Shown piece after piece: positions 1 to 9,425 of a stretch of DNA of 64,000 nt (position 1 is its first letter; every line of letters begins with the position of its first letter). A program made the translations under genes and the position numbers. Under the pieces are notes generated by a model, which was not told the origin of the DNA, made no database searches, and worked only from the letters and a program-made list of their open reading frames with translations. The DNA lies in assembly GCF_021155775.2 (NCBI RefSeq), contig NC_060232.1:16335910-16399909 (forward strand), written 5' to 3'. The DNA comes from Neodiprion pinetum (lineage: Eukaryota > Arthropoda > Insecta > Hymenoptera > Diprionidae).

Positions 1-538
1 TTGAAACTACAGATGCAGTTTAACGTGCATCAAAAACAAACGAATGTGCACTCGACTTTTTACGATTTTCGTGACACCATTCTCGCATTACAGAAACGCT
101 GAAGCTCAAATTTCTTCGCAATAAGAATCAATCATTACAGTTTTGTAGTGTTTAATACGAGCGTTTAATAAAAAGAAACTTGTCTTGCGTTTCACGTCTG
201 ATTTTGCCAGCTCTTCGTGTCCGCCGACAGCCGTACCTTGCTTATCCTCGAGATCCCACGGGACTATCGTCTAACCTATTTTCAACATTAAACAGCACAA
301 TAAGAAAAATACGAGGTGCCTTTTTGATGATAACGATTCCTATGTTATTCAAACATCATATACAGTTTTGTGTGCGGTAGAAAACAAAGAGAGTTTTGAC
401 GTCCCACCACTTCTGTTATACTATTTTCACACATCTGAGGATTTTTTTTTCAACCCTCTAAATAACAATAATAATAATTCATGACAGTTTCGCGTTGTCA
501 ATCATTGAAGATTTGTAAAAAGAATCATATCTCACATT

Positions 539-1306
539 TCATTCCTGGTTCCGTTGCCTGAGGAGATGCTCGATGTGCCCTCCGTTCTGCTGGACAGTGA
601 GTGCGAGCCGTTTCCGGATAGACCCTCGCACCCGTTGCATCTCCCTAACAGGAATAGCGGCACACGCTTCGGCGATGCGGTGGCGCATGTCGTGTTTTGT
701 TGTGGGGGCCCGTTCGTAGACGATTTCCTTGACTCTACTCCAGAACCAGAAATCACAGACGGTGAGATCTGGTGAGCGCGCTGGCCACCTAACCGGACCT
801 CTCGTACCGATCCAGCGCTCCGGGAACATGGCGTCCAGGATTGCCTTGTTCGCGTTACTGTTGTGGGCAGGGGCCCCGTCCTGCTGCCACCAAACCTGGT
901 CCATACGGATGGGGTTTCCGTCCATCAGGCGGGGGAGTTCCTCGGTGAGTACGGTCGTGTACTTGGCTGACGTGAGATTTCCGTCGAAGAAAATGGGCCC
1001 GAGGATCCTGTCCTGTAATACTCCAACCCAGACGTGGAGCTTCCAACGGTGCTGGTTGTCCTGTTCGACGATCCAGTGTGGGTTTTCCGGAGCCCACCAA
1101 CGACAGTTCTGCTTGTTGACGAGTTCGAGGTTCGTGAACAGCGCTTCGTCCGTGAAGCACACGTTCCTGAAGAAATCGGGATCCTCCTGCAGACGCTCCA
1201 GTCCCCAGCGACAGTACGTCAGTCTTCGTTCGGCATCACCTGGGCACAGCTTTTGCACCGGCTGGTACTTGAACGGACGGTTCAGCTCGCGTGCGATTTT
1301 TCTCAC
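539..1306 (-). CDS. DD41D Tc1/mariner-type transposase, N-terminus missing (left arm)
   Basis: Mirror copy of the frame at 3403-4170, with the same 255-residue translation. A DDE/D transposase cuts and joins transposon ends in the nucleus. Counting from the codon at 1306, the catalytic residues are D53 (FTDEALF), D143 (QQDGAPAH) and D185 (TVCDFW). There are 41 residues between the last two, which defines a DD41D spacing. The usual N-terminal paired helix-turn-helix region (roughly 100 residues in complete relatives, such as the 357-codon gene at 58033) is absent from the open frame. It reads leftward, away from the palindrome centre. It is probably inactive or lacks an unrecognised upstream exon. 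Confidence 0.8.
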   Translation of the reverse strand: MRKIARELNRPFKYQPVQKLCPGDAERRLTYCRWGLERLQEDPDFFRNVCFTDEALFTNLELVNKQNCRWWAPENPHWIVEQDNQHRWKLHVWVGVLQDRILGPIFFDGNLTSAKYTTVLTEELPRLMDGNPIRMDQVWWQQDGAPAHNSNANKAILDAMFPERWIGTRGPVRWPARSPDLTVCDFWFWSRVKEIVYERAPTTKHDMRHRIAEACAAIPVREMQRVRGSIRKRLALTVQQNGGHIEHLLRQRNQE

Positions 1307-3402
1307 AGATTCTCGAGGAACCTCTGTAGGGAATTAATTACTCCTTTTAGAAAGCACGAAGAGACAATTATCGCATTGACCCCTAAATATACGTTGAATT
1401 TGTGTCCAGGATTGTCTCGTCTCTAATAAATCTCACCCAACAGAACGAGGTATGACTTGGTAATAAAATTTCGCATCAAACCGACGGGGAAATATCTCGC
1501 CGAACTGACGAGTCAATGGATTTTCGGCTTAATTACAATTCACCTGGATGAATGTAGAATAACTTGATTAATGAGAATTAACTGAATCACTAAATATAAC
1601 TGAAATGTTTAGAATTAACTGAGACACAACTGAATTACGGAAAATTAAATCAAGTATATGGGCTATTCCGCGTCAACCGGATCAGTCATCTCTCAGATAT
1701 TTTTTTAATTCGGCATGTGGATTGTGTGGGAGAAGTTAGATTCTTGTGCAAAAGCGCGAATCTCATAATGCAAAATTCGATTTTTTATTAACAATACCAA
1801 ATTAGACTCCCATTTTTTTCAAAAATTCATAACTTTGGCAAAAAATTAGATACAATATATTTTTTTTTCAAATTACGCGGAAAGCTCCATAGAATTTAAA
1901 AAAAATACGAAACGGTAAAAAAAAGTTGTTATCAATTGTTTATTTAACAATTAATTTTTCAAAGATTTTTAAAACAGTGACTGACACGATCAAAAATTTT
2001 TTTTTAAATTCCGACATGTTCCTTAAACTGTACTACAACCTGTGAATTAATTCCAGAGAGGTGTTTTTTTTCGTTTTCGAGTTAAAAATCATTAAAGGTG
2101 TCGATGCGCATGAAATTGCGGCGCGCCGAGTCTCTACGTATTGGCGGGCGGCCGGTTGCCGTCCACCGCTACCCCGCGGTGGCCTCGTAGCGTTATTTTA
2201 GAGTCATTTTCACGATGTAGGACATGATTGCAGAATCTGAAAAAAATACTGTAGCTTTACAAGGCCTGCTCAAAGCGATAAGTGAAGTTTCAGGAATGTG
2301 TTTTTCACCGTTTTTTTATTACAGAGATTCAAAATAACGGTTACACACCATGAAAGGGCACATAAATGATAATAATTACATAACTTGCTACTTATTTTAA
2401 AATAAAAACACATTCTTGAAACTTCACTTATCGCTTTGAGCAGGCCTTGTGAAGGTACAGTATTTTTTTCAGATTCTCCAATCGTGTCCTACATCGTGAA
2501 AATGACTCTAAAATAACGCTACGAGGCCACCGCGGGGTAGCGGTGGACGGCAACCGGCCGCCCGCCAATACGTAGAGACTCGGCGCGCCGCAATTTCATG
2601 CGCATCGACACCTTTAATGATTTTTAACTCGAAAACGAAAAAAAACACCTCTCTGGAATTGATTCACAGGTTGTAGTACAGTTTAAGGAACATGTCGGAA
2701 TTTAAAAAAAAATTTTTGATCGTGTCAGTCACTGTTGTAAAAATCTTTGAAAAATTAATTGTTAAATAAACAATTGATAACAACTTTTTTTTACCGTTTC
2801 GTATTTTTTTTAAATTCTATGGAGCTTTCCGCGTAATTTGAAAAAAAAATATATTGTATCTAATTTTTTGCCAAAGTTATGAATTTTTGAAAAAAATGGG
2901 AGTCTAATTTGGTATTGTTAATAAAAAATCGAATTTTGCATTATGAGATTCGCGCTTTTGCACAAGAATCTAACTTCTCCCACACAATCCACATGCCGAA
3001 TTAAAAAAATATCTGAGAGATGACTGATCCGGTTGACGCGGAATAGCCCATATACTTGATTTAATTTTCCGTAATTCAGTTGTGTCTCAGTTAATTCTAA
3101 ACATTTCAGTTATATTTAGTGATTCAGTTAATTCTCATTAATCAAGTTATTCTACATTCATCCAGGTGAATTGTAATTAAGCCGAAAATCCATTGACTCG
3201 TCAGTTCGGCGAGATATTTCCCCGTCGGTTTGATGCGAAATTTTATTACCAAGTCATACCTCGTTCTGTTGGGTGAGATTTATTAGAGACGAGACAATCC
3301 TGGACACAAATTCAACGTATATTTAGGGGTCAATGCGATAATTGTCTCTTCGTGCTTTCTAAAAGGAGTAATTAATTCCCTACAGAGGTTCCTCGAGAAT
3401 CT

Positions 3403-4170
3403 GTGAGAAAAATCGCACGCGAGCTGAACCGTCCGTTCAAGTACCAGCCGGTGCAAAAGCTGTGCCCAGGTGATGCCGAACGAAGACTGACGTACTGTCG
3501 CTGGGGACTGGAGCGTCTGCAGGAGGATCCCGATTTCTTCAGGAACGTGTGCTTCACGGACGAAGCGCTGTTCACGAACCTCGAACTCGTCAACAAGCAG
3601 AACTGTCGTTGGTGGGCTCCGGAAAACCCACACTGGATCGTCGAACAGGACAACCAGCACCGTTGGAAGCTCCACGTCTGGGTTGGAGTATTACAGGACA
3701 GGATCCTCGGGCCCATTTTCTTCGACGGAAATCTCACGTCAGCCAAGTACACGACCGTACTCACCGAGGAACTCCCCCGCCTGATGGACGGAAACCCCAT
3801 CCGTATGGACCAGGTTTGGTGGCAGCAGGACGGGGCCCCTGCCCACAACAGTAACGCGAACAAGGCAATCCTGGACGCCATGTTCCCGGAGCGCTGGATC
3901 GGTACGAGAGGTCCGGTTAGGTGGCCAGCGCGCTCACCAGATCTCACCGTCTGTGATTTCTGGTTCTGGAGTAGAGTCAAGGAAATCGTCTACGAACGGG
4001 CCCCCACAACAAAACACGACATGCGCCACCGCATCGCCGAAGCGTGTGCCGCTATTCCTGTTAGGGAGATGCAACGGGTGCGAGGGTCTATCCGGAAACG
4101 GCTCGCACTCACTGTCCAGCAGAACGGAGGGCACATCGAGCATCTCCTCAGGCAACGGAACCAGGAATGA
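3403..4170 (+). CDS. DD41D Tc1/mariner-type transposase, N-terminus missing (right arm)
   Basis: 255 open codons end at TGA 4168-4170. The catalytic triad D53, D143, D185 is complete with DD41D spacing. The first codon is GTG and no in-frame ATG precedes the catalytic core. The frame stays open upstream to a splice-acceptor-like CCCTACAG ending at 3385, after which it reads EVPRESV. This suggests a lost or distant 5' exon. Compared with the complete gene at 58033-59348, the segment corresponding to the second helix-turn-helix goes straight from RKIARELNR to KYQPVQKL, so about ten residues of the recognition-helix region are gone. The catalytic domain looks intact and the DNA-binding part looks broken. 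Confidence 0.8.
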   Translation: MRKIARELNRPFKYQPVQKLCPGDAERRLTYCRWGLERLQEDPDFFRNVCFTDEALFTNLELVNKQNCRWWAPENPHWIVEQDNQHRWKLHVWVGVLQDRILGPIFFDGNLTSAKYTTVLTEELPRLMDGNPIRMDQVWWQQDGAPAHNSNANKAILDAMFPERWIGTRGPVRWPARSPDLTVCDFWFWSRVKEIVYERAPTTKHDMRHRIAEACAAIPVREMQRVRGSIRKRLALTVQQNGGHIEHLLRQRNQE

Positions 4171-4362
4171 AATGTGAGATATGATTCTTTTTACAAATCT
4201 TCAATGATTGACAACGCGAAACTGTCATGAATTATTATTATTGTTATTTAGAGGGTTGAAAAAAAAATCCTCAGATGTGTGAAAATAGTATAACAGAAGT
4301 GGTGGGACGTCAAAACTCTCTTTGTTTTCTACCGCACACAAAACTGTATATGATGTTTGAAT

Positions 4363-5510
4363 AACATAGGAATCGTTATCATCAAAAAGGCACCTCGTAT
4401 TTTTCTTATTGTGCTGTTTAATGTTGAAAATAGGTTAGACGATAGTCCCGTGGGATCTCGAGGATAAGCAAGGTACGGCTGTCGGCGGACACGAAGAGCT
4501 GGCAAAATCAGACGTGAAACGCAAGACAAGTTTCTTTTTATTAAACGCTCGTATTAAACACTACAAAACTGTAATGATTGATTCTTATTGCGAAGAAATT
4601 TGAGCTTCAGCGTTTCTGTAATGCGAGAATGGTGTCACGAAAATCGTAAAAAGTCGAGTGCACATTCGTTTGTTTTTGATGCACGTTAAACTGCATCTGT
4701 AGTTTCAAAAATGTCAAATCTAATTTTATCAAAATATGTGCCTCGTATTTTTCTAATCCTCATATTTGATTCTCAAAAACAGATGCGACGACAGTTCCGT
4801 GTGGTGTGGACGACAGCTAGGAATGGCTTTTGGCGGACGATAACACAGAACGAGACGAGAAATGAAATGCAAGACAAGTTTCTTTCCATTAAACGCTCGT
4901 ATTAAATACTACAAAACTCTAATGATTGATTCTTATTGCGAAGAAATTTGAGCTTCAGCGTTTCTGTAACGCGAGAATAGTGTCACGAAAATCGTAAAAA
5001 GTCGAGTGTAAATTCGCTTGTTTTTGATGCACGTTAAACTGCATCTGTAGTTTCAAAAATGTCAAATCTAATTTTATCAAAATATGTGCCTCGTATTTTT
5101 CTAATCCTCATATTTGATTCTCAAAAACAGATGCGACGACAATTCCGTGTGGTGTGGACGACAGCTAGGAATGGCTTTTGGCGGACGATAACACAGAACG
5201 AGACCAGAAATGAAATACAAGACAAGTTTCTTTTCACTACAGGCTCGTATTGAATACTACTGAACTCTAATGAATCTTATTGCAAATAAACCTGAGTTTC
5301 AGCGTTTCTGTAACGCGAGAATGGTGTCACGAAAATGGTGAGAAGTCTAGTTCACATCCGTTTGTTGGATTTAATTTTATCAAAATATTTGCCTCGTATT
5401 GTTCTAATCGTGATATTTGATTCTCAAAAACAGGTACGACGACAGTTCCGTGGGGTGTGGACGACAGCAAGGAACGGTTTTTGGTGGTGGTTTTAGTGGG
5501 TATTCTGTAA
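4363..5510 (+). repeat. 348-bp tandem repeats at the outer end of the foldback element
   Basis: The landmark CCTCGTATT recurs at 4393, 4741, 5089 and 5392. The first three intervals between starts are exactly 348 bp, and the last copy is shortened by about 45 bp and diverged. The first copy lies inside the palindrome arm, so its mirror image sits at 1-346, and further copies may lie left of the window. Each unit ends in the sequence around GTAGTTTCAAAA. Subterminal tandem repeats are typical of Foldback-like elements. Short open frames within the units (such as 4711-4905) are not credible genes. Confidence 0.85.
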
Positions 5511-5588
5511 GGCGAGTCCCACACTCCTGGGAGTGACGGTACCCTACCTAGGGCGGTCCATAAAGGATTTCCCCACCGATTTGGCCAT
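5511..5588 (+). other. Possible retroposon tail upstream of an A-rich run
   Basis: A non-repetitive stretch containing the small palindrome CACTCCTGGGAGTG and a TAGGGCGGTCCATAAAGG motif ends in a run of about 14 A and then a tetranucleotide microsatellite. That order is what a SINE or LINE 3' end looks like, but no body of such an element was recognised upstream. Weak call. Confidence 0.25.
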
Positions 5589-5770
5589 ACGCAAAGAAAA
5601 AAAAAAAAAATAAAAAAGATAAATAAATAAGTAAATGAATGAATAAATAAATGAATGAATCAATGAATGAATCAATGAATAAATAAATGAATGAATCAAT
5701 GAATAATTAAATCAATGAATGAATGAATGAATAAATAAATAAATAAATAAATTAAATAATTAAAAATAAT
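5589..5770 (+). repeat. AT-rich microsatellite of AAATG/AAAT/AATC units
   Basis: An A run is followed by irregular tandem units of AATGAATG, AAATAAAT and AATCAATG. Simple-sequence DNA with no coding potential. Confidence 0.9.
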
Positions 5771-6175
5771 TATATGTACACGCACGAATACAGTATCTCA
5801 GATCACGTCGATTCAGAAATTCAAACTTGTATGTCGAGGTGGTGCACTCGTGATCTGTGAAAAAATACACCATTTACAATAATGCTGCGTCCGTTTCATA
5901 ATGCATTAAATTTTCAGTAAATAATGCATCAATTCAATGTCTCCAACAAAATGTTGTGTAGCTACATTATGAAACTGCGACTACAGTCGCAATTAAAACA
6001 AAGAAACGAATAAATGCGTTAATCAAACGAATTCATGGAACACTTTTCAAATTGTCCTGAAAGTAACAGCACCGAGTAGCGGAAAACGATCTGTTGGTAA
6101 TACTTTTACACTAAATGGTCACTAATTTTGATAAGATAATTATCATTTTTAAATTGTCATCAAGTACGGTTAAGC

Positions 6176-6386
6176 ATAGGGTACGACGTGTGGGTTGACA
6201 ATGTGCAAATGGCCGCCGTCACAGAGATTATGTACAAGAGTCGGAAAGAAACGAACCGAGCACTCTTCAACATTATCTTAGACAACGATAGTTTGACAGA
6301 GATGAGTCCAACCGGGAAAGGCAAACACGAAGCAATGCCGGAGAATATTTATTACGCAGTGAAAAGTAATTACGCATTATTCAATG
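6176..6386 (+). pseudogene. Exon-like fragment resembling a BEN domain
   Basis: The frame is open from about 6176, following an acceptor-like GCATAG, to a TGA at 6387-6389. It overlaps a donor-like AAT/GTATGA. The translation has the spacing I associate with BEN domains (DNA- and chromatin-binding modules): hydrophobic GYDVWVDN, then RALFNIIL, then LTEMSPTGKGKHEAMP, then IYYAVK. No flanking exons were found, so this is at best a single exon or a remnant. The match is from pattern memory only. Confidence 0.35.
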
Positions 6387-8179
6387 TATGAAATGTAGCG
6401 GGCAACATTGCAAATATTATGCCCGCGTCCCTGTAAATTTCAGCATTCGTTGAAAAAATTTTCAGCGAGGAGGACGGATTAACATAAGAGGAGTATCGAA
6501 GGTGCATAATTCTGTTGTGCAATACTATGCGCGATCCGAAAAAATAACGGATTCCCGAATTTACGCATTGTACATATTTTGAATGAAACAAAATATTTCA
6601 TTGCACATGTAAAAACCAATCAAACATTTGTATTACCATATCTGTAAGGAATTGTATAGAATTAAGTATCAAATCTCTGCATCGGTTTACAAACTCAATA
6701 TTAGTTTGCTAATTATTGTCATTGACGAACTGTCATTGAATTGAAATGGAAAGTGAAGCGTAGCGATCGCATTTACGAAAAAATACTGTCTTTGTCGCCC
6801 ACGAAATGGAAAAATCACAGGTAAAAGGTAGATGAATCATAACCTGACGATTATTCCTTCATACTTCTACTTCTGTCATAACATCGGCCATACTTTCGCC
6901 GTACTTTAACGATACCTCAGCCTGTCGTGCTTCGTACATACTTATGTCATCTGGATAAGAATAGTACGATTTTCGTATTGAAGTAAAGAGCAATGGAAGG
7001 GTTTCGTTCTAAACAAATGCGAGTCATTTCGTTCTTACGCATTACGTATCAATTTGTCGGACAATTAACGAAATTCCAGAATGCAACGGCATATTTTCAT
7101 CGAAAATAATTTCGAACCGTGGTTTACTGTCCCCGGTTTGATCATTGCGTGAAAATAACGCTGGGTCGTGGCAATATTGCGCTCATTGTTACTACTAGAA
7201 TCACAGAAAAGTCGGCCACCCATGTGCTTTGTTGCCGCGGAAATATTCGACGTACGAAAGTAAATACACGGTGTCAGAATTAACCAATTTTCGCGCATCG
7301 TTCTCCAGAATATAAATAAACTGACCTAGAATTTTGCGACGAACAAGCAATACACTGTCAAAATTCGGGTGGATTCTGTTCGTTTCTTCAAATCATTTTT
7401 GTGTAAAATAAGAGTGATAAGCCTTTGTCAATAATGCTGCACTTTGACGGAATCGGGATGATTCGATGATCATTTTCGAAAGAATTTCAATTTTTGCGCT
7501 ACATCATCTCGACGTCGCCGCGTCGGCAAACGGTAATAGCGGGATCTTGATCGGCCGGATCGGCCACGCGCGAGCGTTCGCTAACCTCCGTGCTACAACG
7601 GTTGTCACTGGCAACCGATGATAACAAAATGCTTGTTAACCTCCCGTTATGCTGCTTTCGTGTAATTATCATTGATAATTTTAAATGCAGACGTTTTTGT
7701 CACGCTTCTCTCAATGCAGATATTTTCAAACTACTAATCTTGCTGCTCGCCTAGCTGCAAGCAGAGAAAGTCAGTCCAACGAAACTCATCGCGCAGAATC
7801 GTCAATGACATATCGTATACCGCTACCTGGACTCGGGTGAAGTTGGCGCTGGTCAATTTTACCAGATATTTCAATTCCACCTGTTCCGCCAGTTAGTACC
7901 GAATTTTCGACAAAAAGTTCGAATTTTGAGATTTGTTTCTGGGTGATTGGTTTGACGAATCCCGGAAAATTTTTGATATCCGCGCTCAGGATTTTGCGTA
8001 TTTTCAGAAAAAAAATTAAACCCTATTTTTGGTCTCGAAATCGAAAATTTTTTTTTCGCGCGCAAAAACGGTTGTTTCTAAAAAAATTTTGACTTTACTA
8101 TCGGAGAGATCGTCGCAAATCCTTTAAAAATCATGCAAAAAATTTCTCAAATTATCACACGGCTAGATTTTGGAGGGGG

Positions 8180-8202
8180 GTGGCCACCTTATCGTGGTCA
8201 CC

Positions 8203-8213
<11 letters not shown>
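8180..8213. other. Terminal sequence of a Tc1/mariner-like MITE (one end only)
   Basis: The sequence ends GGCCACC...GGTCACCCTGTA directly against a TA run. Its reverse complement begins TACAGGGTGACCAC, close to the CAGGGTG ends of the palindromic elements at 46583 and 51396. No matching inverted end was found upstream, so the other end is lost or too diverged. Confidence 0.4.
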
Positions 8214-8236
<23 letters not shown>

Positions 8237-8240
<4 letters not shown>

Positions 8241-8535
8241 ACAACGGGGGGAAATTACGAAAGATCTAAGAGAATCAAAGAGTTCTCTGTGCGATTTGAG
8301 CGAACGCCGAGCCAAAGAAGTCTCACAAACAAGGAATATTTGAGAGAAAATAGATGTATTTGGACACAAGCTCTCTTTTTAAAGTCTAGAGACTGACTGT
8401 TTTTACAATAATGTCGGTTGACGCAGCAACCTTATTCTTTTTAAAGACATAAGAGGTTTATAAACGTCTTTTATCTATGATGACTACTAGATCATTCAAA
8501 AGGGGACAAAACGGGTGATTTCACCCTTTGTAACA
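8237..8535 (-). repeat. Gypsy-1 3' LTR
   Basis: 299 bp with TG...CA ends. It is the 3' LTR in element orientation because the polypurine tract abuts it. It differs from the 5' LTR at six positions. Its second half (GACTGTTTT onward) resembles the Gypsy-2 LTR, while the first half does not. Confidence 0.93.
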
Positions 8536-8555
8536 TTACTCCCCCTCGAGGAAAA
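8536..8555 (-). other. Gypsy-1 polypurine tract
   Basis: On the minus strand the purine-rich CCTCGAGGGGGAGTAA lies immediately before the 3' LTR. This is the position and composition expected for the plus-strand primer of reverse transcription. Confidence 0.8.
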
Positions 8556-9425
8556 GAGTTGACCCGACTCGGAAAAGATAAACAATTACAAAAAAATGTG
8601 ATCTAGCAGTCAGTGCTCGAAGGTGAGTTGGAGCTGTGGCTCTAAAAATTTAAGAACTCCCTTTTTTACTGTCTGGCATTTGCCCACAGTCTCAAGGTAA
8701 ACCACAGAAAACCTTGAGCAGATAGTTGAGCATTAAATAATCTCATAAATTTATGTGCCTTGTTTTATAAAGGTAAGTGTTATTAAGTGTTATGTATCTT
8801 CATGAATTCGAAGTTATCAGCAACGGTCGAGATCGATGTCGAAAAGAAATCCAATCCTCTTCATGAAGGATTGTCCAAACGAAACAGGTTCGGGTGAAAA
8901 CATCGAGGCGAGAACCAAAAATTCCAGGACCAAACAGGATAGAAACAGACTCCTTTTCACAGGAAATAAGGGAATAGATGGGTGACTGATCCTAATCTTC
9001 TTAAGAAACAGCTCATCCTAGAGTTTTGGAAGGACGAATGTGAGTGATGGTATGACAATTCAAATTCACTAAGTGAATTCGGGAGAATACACGAATAAAA
9101 TAAATTAATATGTATTCAAAAGAAAAGAAACGATCTTATCTGAATCATTTCTGCGTCCTTCTTCAAAATGAGGCCACCAGTCATTCTCAAGAATCGGGAA
9201 AAGATTGGATGGGAAAAGGCTGTGTCAAGTAACCTGAAAAGTACTCACAAAAACTGACATATGGATTAGAAAAATAAGAGAGGATCGACCAAATGCTCAC
9301 TACTTCAATCAAGCGCAGAACCGAAACTCTCTTCAAGCCAAAGAAATCGATGTATCAAAATTTCTCGAATCGAACAACATCGAACTAACCTTAACCTGTC
9401 AACGAACTTTCTAACCTTCAGAGAG
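8556..9425 (-). other. Gypsy-1 3' untranslated region
   Basis: About 870 bp between the pol stop and the polypurine tract has no credible reading frame and no env remnant. From the tract to about 9260 it is clearly similar to Gypsy-2 (21776-22518). The first 250 bp are especially conserved, which suggests a shared cis-acting function such as packaging or export; that is inference. Similarity stops at about 9260, where Gypsy-2 has its extra cargo block. Confidence 0.75.

Larger units (their letters stand above)
1..4708. mobile_element. Palindromic (foldback) DD41D Tc1/mariner element, cut by the left window edge
   Basis: Positions 1-2305 and 2404-4708 are inverted copies of each other around a 98-bp unpaired centre (2306-2403). 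Paired positions sum to 4709 and only scattered single-base differences are visible. Each arm holds one DD41D transposase frame and both read outward. Each arm also has a GC-rich block (about 2100-2195, mirrored at 2514-2609) containing a small CCACCGC/GCGGTGG hairpin. Base 1 already pairs with 4708, so the element continues left of the window. On the right its outer end passes into 348-bp tandem repeats. Long repeat-bearing inverted arms are the layout of Foldback-type elements, but the enzyme belongs to the IS630-Tc1-mariner superfamily. The true termini and target duplication are not visible. Confidence 0.85.
5771..8213. other. Low-copy stretch without a recognised gene
   Basis: Unlike most of the window, this 2.4 kb does not match other parts of the window by eye. 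Apart from the short BEN-like segment at 6176-6386, no open frame is convincing. A GC-rich, CpG-rich patch lies at about 7510-7615 and might be promoter-like. The right end (8180-8213) resembles one terminus of a Tc1/mariner-type MITE. This may be the only remnant of ordinary host sequence in the window. Confidence 0.4.

Noticed and set aside
729..1426. Plus-strand frames of 202 and 130 codons, with mirror copies at 3283-3980
   Set aside because: They overlap the DD41D transposase on the opposite strand, which has clear catalytic motifs; these are its shadows.
1..4708. Palindromes as assembly or library artefacts
   Set aside because: Missed-adapter or foldback reads would give arms meeting directly. 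Here unique centres of 98, about 190, 248 and about 290 bp lie between arms, and four of the five palindromes whose ends are in the window terminate at TA-flanked transposon tips. Still worth confirming with long reads.
4363..5510. CRISPR-like array
   Set aside because: Repeats are 348 bp long, contiguous and without spacers, in a eukaryotic transposon.
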